Shown here: piece after piece, positions 57,461 through 64,000 of the stretch | Layout: each line of letters opens with the position of its first letter | Position numbering within the stretch: position 1 is the stretch's first letter | Assembly: GCF_029589495.1 (NCBI RefSeq) | Contig: NZ_JAAIVF010000007.1 | Span: 62,001-126,000, forward strand | DNA: 64,000 bases | Reading direction: 5' to 3' | Source of the DNA: Speluncibacter jeojiensis | GTDB lineage: Bacteria; Actinomycetota; Actinomycetes; Mycobacteriales; Mycobacteriaceae | Translations under genes and position numbers: made by a program | Notes under the pieces: generated by a model | Told to the model about the DNA's origin: nothing | Database searches by the model: none | What the model saw: the letters and a program-made list of their open reading frames with translations, nothing else

Positions 57461-58690
57461 ATGGCACTGGCAGTCGATTCACCCGCGTTGACCTCGCGCG
57501 CCGCTGCCGAGGCCTACGTCGGTGGGGTGTGTTTCAAGCTCGGTCCGCCGGAGCTGGTCGGTGCCGAGCTCGAATGGCTCACGGCCTGCCCCGGAGACGA
57601 TCTGCGCCGCCCGTCTCCGCAGCGGCTCGCCGGAGCGCTCGGTCATCACGCGCCCACCAGCGTCGCCCCCGAATCCCCGGCGATCCCGCTGCCCGGCGGT
57701 TCGGCCGTCACCGTCGAGCCCGGCGGCCAGATCGAGCTCTCCAGCGCGCCCCACGCGTCCGTGCGGGAACTGTGCACGGCGATGTCGGCCGATTCCGCAG
57801 AGTTGATGAGCCTGCTGCGGTCCGCTGCCATCGCGCCGGTCCCCGGGGCAGCCGACCGCGAGCGCTCCGCCGACCGGATCCTGCAGCACCCGCGGTATGC
57901 CGCGATGGAGCAGCTGTTCACCAGGGTCGGCCCGTTCGGCAAGTTGATGATGTGCAACACCGCGGCGGTGCAGGTGAGCGTCGACGCCGGGATCGACCGG
58001 GCGCAGGCCCGACGGCGCTGGCAGTTGCTCAACGCGATCGGTCCCGCGCTGGTCGCGGCTTTCGCGGATTCGCCCCGGCTGTGCGGTGCGCCGGGCGACG
58101 AGTGGGCCTCGCAGCGGATGCGCACGTGGCTGGAACTGGACCGCGACCGCACCAGAGCGCCCGAGGGGTCGCCGGTGCCGGTCGCCGACTACGCCGCGTG
58201 GAGTCTCGACGTGCCGCTGCTGTGCGTGGTCGGGTCGGGTAGCTCGTGGGCGGCGCCGGAAGGGGCGAGTTTCGCGGACTGGATCGACGGTGCGCTGGAC
58301 GACGAATTGGGCCGCGAGCCGACGACGAAGGACCTCGACTACCACCTGACCACGCTGTTCCCGCCGGTGCGGGCCCGCGGGCATCTCGAGGTGCGCTACC
58401 TCGACGCGCAGCCCGGCGACGGCTGGCGCGTGCCGATCGCGGTCGTCGCCGCGCTGACCTCATCCGAGGCCGTTGCGGAGCAGGCACTGTCGATCGCCGA
58501 CGGCACAGTGGGGCAATGGCGGACGGCCGCCCGGCGAGGCCTGCGTGACGGTGAATTGCGCGGTGCCGCAGTGCAACTGCTCGAGCTGGCGGCCGCGCAT
58601 GCAGAGGACGCCGGCTTCGCGGGCGAGATCGGCCTCGCAGCGGCGCGATGTCGTCGGCGGCTCAGTCCGAGCCAGGAAAGGAACCGATGA
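57461..58690 (+). CDS. egtA: Glutamate-cysteine ligase EgtA (ergothioneine)
   Basis: Makes gamma-glutamylcysteine, the sulfur donor used by EgtB. The 409 residues show the GCS2-like fold: ELEWLTAC with the metal-binding Glu near the start, VTVEPGGQIELSSAP and LMMCNTAAVQVSVD, then GHLEVRYLDAQPGDGW. ATG 57461 follows GGAGG. It is first in the egtABCD operon; egtB overlaps its stop (ATGA). Confidence 0.93.
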   Translation: MALAVDSPALTSRAAAEAYVGGVCFKLGPPELVGAELEWLTACPGDDLRRPSPQRLAGALGHHAPTSVAPESPAIPLPGGSAVTVEPGGQIELSSAPHASVRELCTAMSADSAELMSLLRSAAIAPVPGAADRERSADRILQHPRYAAMEQLFTRVGPFGKLMMCNTAAVQVSVDAGIDRAQARRRWQLLNAIGPALVAAFADSPRLCGAPGDEWASQRMRTWLELDRDRTRAPEGSPVPVADYAAWSLDVPLLCVVGSGSSWAAPEGASFADWIDGALDDELGREPTTKDLDYHLTTLFPPVRARGHLEVRYLDAQPGDGWRVPIAVVAALTSSEAVAEQALSIADGTVGQWRTAARRGLRDGELRGAAVQLLELAAAHAEDAGFAGEIGLAAARCRRRLSPSQERNR

Positions 58691-59997
58691 GCGACATCGA
58701 ACTGCTGCGATCGCGGGCCGAGGCGGAACTGGTGCGGGCGCGGGCGCGGACGACGCTGCTCACCGACAGCATCGACGACGCCGCCCTGGTCGCCCAGCAC
58801 TCGCCGCTGATGTCGCCGCTGGTGTGGGACCTCGCACACATCGGCAACCAGGAGGAGCTGTGGCTGGTGCGCGACGTCGGGGGGCGTGAGCCGCTGCGGT
58901 CGGACATCGACAGTCTGTATGACGCCTTCCAGCATCCCCGCGCGAGCCGCCCGGCGTTGCCGCTGCTGGGGCCGCAGGAGGCCCGCGGATATGTGGGCAC
59001 CGTCCGTGACAAGGTGTGGGATGTGCTGGGCCGCAGCAGCTTCGGCGGGCGCAGGCTCGAGGAGTTCGGCTTCGCGTTCGGGATGATCGCCCAGCACGAA
59101 CAGCAGCACGACGAGACCATGCTCGCCACCCATCAGCTCCGCCGCGGCCGACCGGTGCTCGATGCGCCGGCGTCCCCCCGCGCCGCGCGACCGCCGCAGG
59201 CCGACGAGGCGATCGTGCCGGGTGGGCCGTTCCTGATGGGCACCGACGCCGAGCCGTGGGCGCTGGACAACGAGCGGCCACAGCATCGGGTGGACGTGCC
59301 GGCGTTCGCCATCGAGACCGCGCCGGTGACCAACAGGCGGTATCTGGAGTTCATCGCCGACGGCGGCTATCACCGCGAGGAGTTGTGGAGCACCCGGGGC
59401 TGGGCGCACCGGCTCGCCGAAGGTCTTGTCGCGCCGCAGTTCTGGGAGCGTGACGGCGACGCCTGGTGGCGACGGCGGTTCGGCGCGCTCGAGCCGATCG
59501 CCGAGTCCGAGCCGGTCGTGCACGTGTGCTGGTTCGAAGCGCAGGCGTTCGCCCGCTGGGCCGGCAAACGGCTGCCGACAGAGGCGGAGTGGGAGAAGGC
59601 CGCGCGCTACGACCCGAGCGGACGCTCGCGCCGCCACCCGTGGGGCGACGAGGACCCGGACGCCACGCGGGCGAACCTGGGGCAGCGGCACCTCGGGCCG
59701 GCGGAGGTCGGTGCGTACCCGGACGGGGCGTCGGCGCTTGGTGTGCACCAGATGATCGGCGACGTGTGGGAGTGGTGCTCGTCGGGCTTCGAGCCGTACC
59801 CCGGCTTCGCCGCGTTCCCGTATCGGGAGTATTCCGAGGTGTTCTTCGGCGGCGACTACCGGGTGCTGCGCGGTGGATCGTTCGGCACCGACGAGGTGGT
59901 CGCGCGCAGCACCTTCCGCAACTGGGACCATCCGATCCGGCGGCAGATCTTCGCCGGGTTCCGGCTCGCCCGCGACCTGACCCCGGACGAGATCTGA
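58687..59997 (+). CDS. egtB: Hercynine sulfoxide synthase EgtB
   Basis: Non-haem iron enzyme that joins gamma-glutamylcysteine and hercynine using oxygen. The N-terminal DinB-like domain carries the iron site HX3HXE in HEQQHDE (His137, His141, Glu143). The C-terminal formylglycine-enzyme-like domain has IVPGGPFLMGTDAE, RLPTEAEWEKAAR, GDVWEWCSSGFEPYPGF and RVLRGGSFGTD. The length is 436 residues. ATG 58687 overlaps egtA. egtC follows after 4 nt. Confidence 0.95.
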   Translation: MSDIELLRSRAEAELVRARARTTLLTDSIDDAALVAQHSPLMSPLVWDLAHIGNQEELWLVRDVGGREPLRSDIDSLYDAFQHPRASRPALPLLGPQEARGYVGTVRDKVWDVLGRSSFGGRRLEEFGFAFGMIAQHEQQHDETMLATHQLRRGRPVLDAPASPRAARPPQADEAIVPGGPFLMGTDAEPWALDNERPQHRVDVPAFAIETAPVTNRRYLEFIADGGYHREELWSTRGWAHRLAEGLVAPQFWERDGDAWWRRRFGALEPIAESEPVVHVCWFEAQAFARWAGKRLPTEAEWEKAARYDPSGRSRRHPWGDEDPDATRANLGQRHLGPAEVGAYPDGASALGVHQMIGDVWEWCSSGFEPYPGFAAFPYREYSEVFFGGDYRVLRGGSFGTDEVVARSTFRNWDHPIRRQIFAGFRLARDLTPDEI

Positions 59998-60001
59998 CGT
60001 C

Positions 60002-60736
60002 GTGTGCCGGCACCTGGGGTATCTCGGTCCTGCGCGGCCGGTCTCGGAGTTGCTCACCGCGGGCGAGAACTCGCTGTACCGGCAGTCGTGGGCGCCGCGG
60101 GACATGCGCGGCGGCGGCACTGTCAACGCCGACGGCTACGGCGTCGCCTGGTGGGGCCGGGAGGACCGGTTGGTCCGCCACCGCAGTGCCACGCCGATCT
60201 GGTCGGACCCGGCGGTCGAGGGCGTGCTGAGCGCGGCGACGTCGGGCGCGGTGGTGGCCGCGGTGCGGTCCGCGACCGTTGGCATGCCGATCAGCGAGGC
60301 CGCGTGTGCGCCGTTCGTCGACGAGTGGTGGGCGTTCAGCCACAACGGCCGGGTCCCGGGGTGGCCGGAGTCGTTGGTGCCGTTGGCCTCACAACTCGAT
60401 GTGATCGACCTGATGACGATGGAGACGCCGACGGACTCGGCGGTGCTGTGGGCGGCGGTGCGCGCCCGGCTGCGGGTGATGAACCCGGAGGTCGCGGTCG
60501 CGTCGGTGGTCCGCGAGGTGGCCGGGGCGGTGCCCGGCGCGCGGCTGAACCTGCTACTCGGCGACGGCCGCGTGCTCGTGGCGTCCGCGTGGGACCACGC
60601 GTTGGCGGTGCGGTCCACCCCGGACGCGGTGTACGTGAGTTCCGAACCGTTCGACGACGAGCCCGGCTGGGAACAGGTCCCGGACCGTCACCTGGTGGTC
60701 GCCCGGATCGGCGAGGTGACGGTGACGGAGATATAG
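60002..60736 (+). CDS. egtC: Gamma-glutamyl hercynylcysteine sulfoxide hydrolase EgtC
   Basis: Class-II glutamine-amidotransferase-type hydrolase that removes the gamma-glutamyl group. The nucleophile is Cys2, exposed after Met removal (MCRHLGYLG). Supporting motifs are NADGYGVAWWG and AFSHNGRVPGW. The length is 244 residues. GTG 60002 keeps Cys at position 2, which decides the start. egtD follows after 10 nt. Confidence 0.94.
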   Translation: MCRHLGYLGPARPVSELLTAGENSLYRQSWAPRDMRGGGTVNADGYGVAWWGREDRLVRHRSATPIWSDPAVEGVLSAATSGAVVAAVRSATVGMPISEAACAPFVDEWWAFSHNGRVPGWPESLVPLASQLDVIDLMTMETPTDSAVLWAAVRARLRVMNPEVAVASVVREVAGAVPGARLNLLLGDGRVLVASAWDHALAVRSTPDAVYVSSEPFDDEPGWEQVPDRHLVVARIGEVTVTEI

Positions 60737-60746
60737 AAGGAGCGCG

Positions 60747-61718
60747 ATGAGCACGGTTTCGCTGGATGTGCACCTGACCCCCGAGCAGCTTGCCGCGGCG
60801 CTGCGGTCCGATGTGCTGCAGGGGCTCGCGGACTCGCCGAAGTGGTTGCCGCCCAAATGGTTCTACGACTCCCGGGGCAGCGAGCTCTTCGACGAGATCA
60901 CCCGGCTACCCGAGTACTATCCGACTCGCACCGAGCGGGAGTTGCTGCGGCGCAGTGCCGGTGAGATCGCGATGGTCAGCGGGGCCGACACGCTGGTCGA
61001 ACTGGGGTCCGGGTCCTCGGAGAAGACCCGGCTGCTGCTGGGGGCGATGCGCGACGCCGGGCATCTGCGCCGGTATGTGCCGCAGGACGTGTCGGTGAGC
61101 GCTCTCGGCGGCGCTGTCGAGCAGATCGGTGCCGAGTTCCCCGGTGTCGAGGTGCTGGGGGTGGTCGGCGACTTCACCGGCACCCTCGAGGCGCTGCCCG
61201 GCGGCCGCAAGCGGATGATCGCGTTCCTCGGCGGCACGCTCGGCAACTTCGTCCGGTCCGAGCGCGCCGACTTCCTCGGCGAGGTGGCGAAGGTGCTCGC
61301 GGCGGGCGAGAAGCTGCTGCTGGGGGTCGGGCTGGTGACCGACCCGGCGGTTCTGGTGCCCGCGTACGACGATGCGGCCGGGGTGACCGCGGAGTTCAAC
61401 CGGAACGTGCTGCGGGTGGTCAACCGCGAGCTGGGCGCCGACTTCGCGCCGGAGTGCTTCGATCATGTCGCACTGTGGGATTCCGTGAACGAGTGGATCG
61501 AGATGCGGCTGCGGGCCCGCACGGCGATGACCGTCACCGTCGCGGATCTGGGCCTGACGGTCGACTTCGAGGCGGGCGAGGAGATGCGCACCGAGGTGTC
61601 GGCGAAGTTCCGGCTGCCCGGGATCGAGGGGGAACTGGACGAGGCCGGCTTCGACGTGGTCGGGCAGTGGGTGGACGAGCGACGGCGGTTCGCGCTGGTG
61701 CTGGGGGAGCGGCGGTAG
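60747..61718 (+). CDS. egtD: Histidine N-alpha-methyltransferase EgtD
   Basis: Trimethylates histidine to hercynine with SAM, the entry step of ergothioneine synthesis. The 323 residues hold LPPKWFYDSRGSELFDEIT, LPEYYPTRTE (histidine site Tyr residues), the SAM loop VELGSGSSEKTRLLL and FLGGTLGNF. ATG 60747 has AGAAGGAG. The usual fifth gene, egtE (C-S lyase), is not found downstream; the next gene is unrelated and on the other strand. Confidence 0.95.
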   Translation: MSTVSLDVHLTPEQLAAALRSDVLQGLADSPKWLPPKWFYDSRGSELFDEITRLPEYYPTRTERELLRRSAGEIAMVSGADTLVELGSGSSEKTRLLLGAMRDAGHLRRYVPQDVSVSALGGAVEQIGAEFPGVEVLGVVGDFTGTLEALPGGRKRMIAFLGGTLGNFVRSERADFLGEVAKVLAAGEKLLLGVGLVTDPAVLVPAYDDAAGVTAEFNRNVLRVVNRELGADFAPECFDHVALWDSVNEWIEMRLRARTAMTVTVADLGLTVDFEAGEEMRTEVSAKFRLPGIEGELDEAGFDVVGQWVDERRRFALVLGERR

Positions 61719-61784
61719 GGGATGGGGTTCGCTGTCAAGGTCATCGCACCGAGTTGCGGGTGCCTATCAGGATCTATCTGCAGG

Positions 61785-61802
61785 TATCAAGAAAACTTGA
61801 TA
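61785..61802. promoter_or_regulatory. Perfect palindrome between egtD and DUF6194 gene
   Basis: TATCAAG-AAAA-CTTGATA has seven-base perfect arms and is AT-rich in a GC-rich genome. It lies just beside a 13-bp hairpin between converging genes. It could be a protein site or the T-tract part of a terminator on the minus strand. Confidence 0.6.
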
Positions 61803-61809
61803 GTCGGTC

Positions 61810-61840
61810 GCTGTCCGGCGCTGGTGTAGCGCCGGACAGC
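61810..61840 (-). terminator. Terminator between egtD and the DUF6194 gene
   Basis: A perfect 13-bp stem (61810-61822 with 61828-61840) with a GGTGT loop. On the minus strand it follows the DUF6194 stop by about 10 nt, and an AGTTTTCTTG stretch lies further on. It may serve both converging units. Confidence 0.75.
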
Positions 61841-61850
61841 CCGGCCCGAG

Positions 61851-62294
61851 TCAGCCCCGATTTCGCCGCTCGTACCGATCCCGCGCCACCTGGTACGCCT
61901 GATGCAGTAGCTCCTTCGCCGGTTCGGCCGTGACCGCCGCCGGGCTGATGACCGAAATCCACCCCGCAGCGCCGTACACCGGGTGGGCGAAGAACGCGTC
62001 CGGAGCGGCAGGGTCGGCCCCGTCCTCGGTGTGTTCCTGCGCGAGGCCGCGCCCCGCGTCGATGTTCAGCCGGAAGACTCCGGGGCGGTCCAGGCGCGAT
62101 GAGTCGTCGCCGGGGTAGTTCTTGGTGACGATCGTCGCGAACGGTTGCGTTCGCTGCGGCATCACGCCGTCGGGCGCGTAGTAGAAGAAGCTGTCGCCCC
62201 ACGCGAGCGCCGGGCTGCCGTCCCCGTCGGCCGCAGTCACCGCCAGCGCGCCGTCCCAGCCGGATACCAGAGTGATGATCGCGTCGATGTCCAC
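61851..62294 (-). CDS. DUF6194 family protein
   Basis: A 147-residue protein starting VDIDAIITLVSGWDG, with ALAWGDSFFYYAPDG, PFATIVTKNYPGDD and RPGVFRLNIDAGRG as conserved blocks of the DUF6194 family, which looks like a small ligand-binding or flavin-type fold but has no proven role. GTG 62294 gives the family start; a longer open frame continues upstream without support. It is divergent from the PKS gene, with a 145-nt gap between them, and convergent with egtD. Confidence 0.78.
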   Translation of the reverse strand: MDIDAIITLVSGWDGALAVTAADGDGSPALAWGDSFFYYAPDGVMPQRTQPFATIVTKNYPGDDSSRLDRPGVFRLNIDAGRGLAQEHTEDGADPAAPDAFFAHPVYGAAGWISVISPAAVTAEPAKELLHQAYQVARDRYERRNRG

Positions 62295-62385
62295 GAGGTC
62301 AAGCCTGTCATCGACTCGGCGGTTCCGCGCGCTGACCGCAGTGGCCCGGGTTACCAGAGCGCCGCTCGCGGGTGGCTCCGGCGGA

Positions 62386-62391
62386 TACAAT
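62386..62391 (+). promoter_or_regulatory. -10 box of the PKS gene
   Basis: TACAAT differs from the consensus TATAAT at one base. It lies 48 nt before the TTG start. No convincing -35 was seen. Confidence 0.45.
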
Positions 62392-62439
62392 CGAACTTTC
62401 CGCACCGGCACGGGGGGCTCTGGTTAGGAGCTGATCTCG

Positions 62440-64000
62440 TTGGCCGATCAGGCGAAGCTCCTCGACTACCTGAAGCGGGTCACCACGGAGCTCTACCAGG
62501 TGAAAGCGCGGCTTCGCGAGGCCGAAGGTGCGACCCGCGAGCCGATCGCCGTCATCGGGATGGGGTGCCGGTATCCGGGCGGGGTGAAGTCGCCGCAGGA
62601 TCTGTGGCAACTGATCGAATCGGGCTCGGACACCGTGACCGGATTCCCCGACGACCGGGGCTGGCCGCTGTCGAAACTCTACGACCCGAAGGCCGAGCAG
62701 GCCGGTACGACCTACACGACCGCGGGCAGCTTCCTCGACGACCCGGCGGGATTCGATCCGCAGATCTTCGGCATCTCGCCCCGTGAAGCGCTGGCCATGG
62801 ATCCCCAGCAGCGGCTGCTTCTCGAGACGAGCTGGGAGACCTTCGAGAGCGCGGGCCTGGACCCGCGGTCGGTGCGTGGCCGCCGGATCGGGGTCTTCAC
62901 CGGACTGTCCGGCATCGACTACGGAACGCTGGCCGGCGGTGCACCGCCCGAAGATCTCGCCGGCTACTTCATCACCGGCAACGCCATGAGCGTCGCCTCC
63001 GGCCGTGTGGCCTACAGCTTCGGGCTGACCGGGCCGGCGATCACCGTCGACACGGCCTGCTCCTCGTCGCTGGTGTCGATCCACCTCGCCATGGCTGCGC
63101 TGCGCAGCGGCGAGTGCGAACTGGCGCTCGCGGGTGGGGCGACCGTCATGGCGACCCCGGGGGTGTTCGTCGAGTTCAGCCGCCAGCGCGGCCTGGCCAG
63201 GGACGGTCGGTGCAAGGCGTTCGCCGCCGCCGCGGACGGTACGGCCTGGGGCGAGGGCGCCGGCGTGATCGCGCTGGAACGCCTGTCCGATGCGCAGCGG
63301 AACGGGCGGCGCATCCTCGCCGTCATCCGGGGCAGCGCGGTGAACCAGGACGGCGCGAGCAACGGGCTGACCGCGCCGAACAGACAGGCTCAGGAACGCG
63401 TGATCCGGCAGGCACTGGCCAGTGCTGGATTGGGCCCGGCCGACGTCGACGCCGTCGAGGCGCACGGCACCGGCACCACGCTGGGCGATCCGATCGAGGC
63501 GTCCGCGTTGATCGCCTGCTACGGCCGCGATCGACCTGCGGGCCGGCCGTTGTGGCTCGGCTCGGTCAAGTCGAACCTCGGGCACACCCAGGCGGCCGCG
63601 GGGGTCGCGGGGGTGATCAAGATGATCACCGCGATGCGGTGCGGCGTGCTGCCGCAGACCCTGCACGTCGACCGCCCGACCCCCCACGTCGACTGGTCTG
63701 CCGGAGCGGTGTCCCTGCTCACCGAGAACCGGGAGTGGCCGCAGGTCGATCGGCCCCGCCGGGCCGCGGTCTCGTCGTTCGGCATCAGCGGCACCAACGC
63801 CCACCTCATTCTGGAACAGGCACCGCCGGTCGAACCTCGACCTGACGAAACTGTCGGCTCCCCGAGCGAAGTCGTGGCCTGGTTCGTCTCCGGCCAGACC
63901 GAGGCGGCATTGCGGGCTCAGGCGGAGCGGGTGCGCAAGTGCGCCGCAGACCACCCGGAACAGGCGCCGGCCGTGGTGGCCGAGGCGCTGCTGCGATCGC
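62440..64000 (+). CDS. Modular type I polyketide synthase, N-terminal part
   Basis: Runs off the end of the window; 520 codons are seen. It starts with a short docking helix ([20 protein letters not shown]..., residues 1-32), the type that receives a chain from a separate upstream PKS protein. A complete ketosynthase domain follows, beginning [15 protein letters not shown], with Cys207 in DTACSSSL, His342 in EAHGTGT and His382 in [10 protein letters not shown], so it is active and not a loading KSQ. The linker toward an acyltransferase begins near residue 470. TTG 62440 is preceded by AGGAG at 9 nt. No carrier, ligase or other PKS gene lies upstream in this window. Confidence 0.93.
   Translation, partial: MADQAKLLDYLKRVTTELYQVKARLREAEGATREPIAVIGMGCRYPGGVKSPQDLWQLIESGSDTVTGFPDDRGWPLSKLYDPKAEQAGTTYTTAGSFLDDPAGFDPQIFGISPREALAMDPQQRLLLETSWETFESAGLDPRSVRGRRIGVFTGLSGIDYGTLAGGAPPEDLAGYFITGNAMSVASGRVAYSFGLTGPAITVDTACSSSLVSIHLAMAALRSGECELALAGGATVMATPGVFVEFSRQRGLARDGRCKAFAAAADGTAWGEGAGVIALERLSDAQRNGRRILAVIRGSAVNQDGASNGLTAPNRQAQERVIRQALASAGLGPADVDAVEAHGTGTTLGDPIEASALIACYGRDRPAGRPLWLGSVKSNLGHTQAAAGVAGVIKMITAMRCGVLPQTLHVDRPTPHVDWSAGAVSLLTENREWPQVDRPRRAAVSSFGISGTNAHLILEQAPPVEPRPDETVGSPSEVVAWFVSGQTEAALRAQAERVRKCAADHPEQAPAVVAEALLRS

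Noticed and set aside
62308-63954. 548-aa minus-strand frame opposite the PKS
   Set aside because: The plus strand carries an unmistakable ketosynthase with all catalytic residues. The minus frame is its shadow.

Overview
The window is high-GC DNA (roughly 70% by eye) with frequent GTG starts and very short intergenic gaps. Gene order follows the Mycobacterium tuberculosis segment uvrD1-M23 peptidase-sucCD-perM-purNH ... mprAB-pepD-moaB ... galU-moeA-rimJ-sepX ... pmt-rsmI-pabB-metS-tatD-rpfB-ksgA-ispE ... pth-rplY (about Rv0949 to Rv1015). With RpfB, protein mannosyltransferase, SepX, PerM, MprAB and ergothioneine genes, this points to a mycolic-acid actinobacterium of the Mycobacteriales outside Mycobacterium itself (Gordonia, Rhodococcus, Nocardia or Williamsia type). 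The genus is an inference. No insertion sequence, prophage, CRISPR array or plasmid gene was seen.

Layout. 0.3-13.2 kb: DNA helicase UvrD1/PcrA, a LytM endopeptidase, a large membrane protein, succinyl-CoA synthetase (sucCD), a DUF5336 protein, PerM and purine synthesis (purNH). 13.3-19.3 kb: a possible small-peptide/attenuator unit, a MoxR-VWA pair, an AEC transporter broken by a frameshift, a SnoaL-fold protein behind a KstR-like box, and a cysteine-free S18. 19.4-24.1 kb: the MprAB-HtrA envelope-stress module with two MprA-box-like repeats, then moaB. 24.1-30.6 kb: a SAF-domain protein, a Ruc-type zinc-ribbon chaperone behind a CIRCE element, 5-formyl-THF cyclo-ligase, galU, moeA, an acetyltransferase and sepX. 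30.7-38.2 kb: tRNA-Ala(CGC), a lipoprotein, DoxX behind a palindromic operator, small membrane and GntR proteins, pmt, rsmI, pabB and a DUF2786 gene next to an SOS-box-like site. 38.3-47.9 kb: metS, tatD, rpfB, ksgA, ispE, an ABC-F ATPase, a VOC protein and an acyl-CoA hydrolase. 48.1-48.6 kb: two nearly identical 43-residue hydrophobic peptides. 48.7-57.3 kb: prfC, an acyl-AMP ligase, a secreted lipase, pth, rplY, a flavoprotein and ArsC. 57.4-61.7 kb: egtABCD for ergothioneine. 61.8-64.0 kb: a DUF6194 protein and the first 1.56 kb of a modular type I polyketide synthase that runs off the window.

Functionally this is mostly conserved chromosomal housekeeping DNA devoted to envelope growth and division, envelope and redox stress, cofactor and purine synthesis, and translation. 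Accessory elements sit in the gaps. The most novel signals are the twin 43-aa peptides (each with its own -10-like hexamer, leader hairpin and strong SD), the 26-aa ORF/terminator/67-aa ORF unit at 13.4-13.9 kb, several well-formed operators (CIRCE, MprA-like, KstR-like, SOS-like, a perfect 20-bp palindrome before doxX), repeated -10 boxes 6-8 nt before start codons (leaderless transcripts), and the start of a polyketide synthase with an N-terminal docking helix but no upstream partner.
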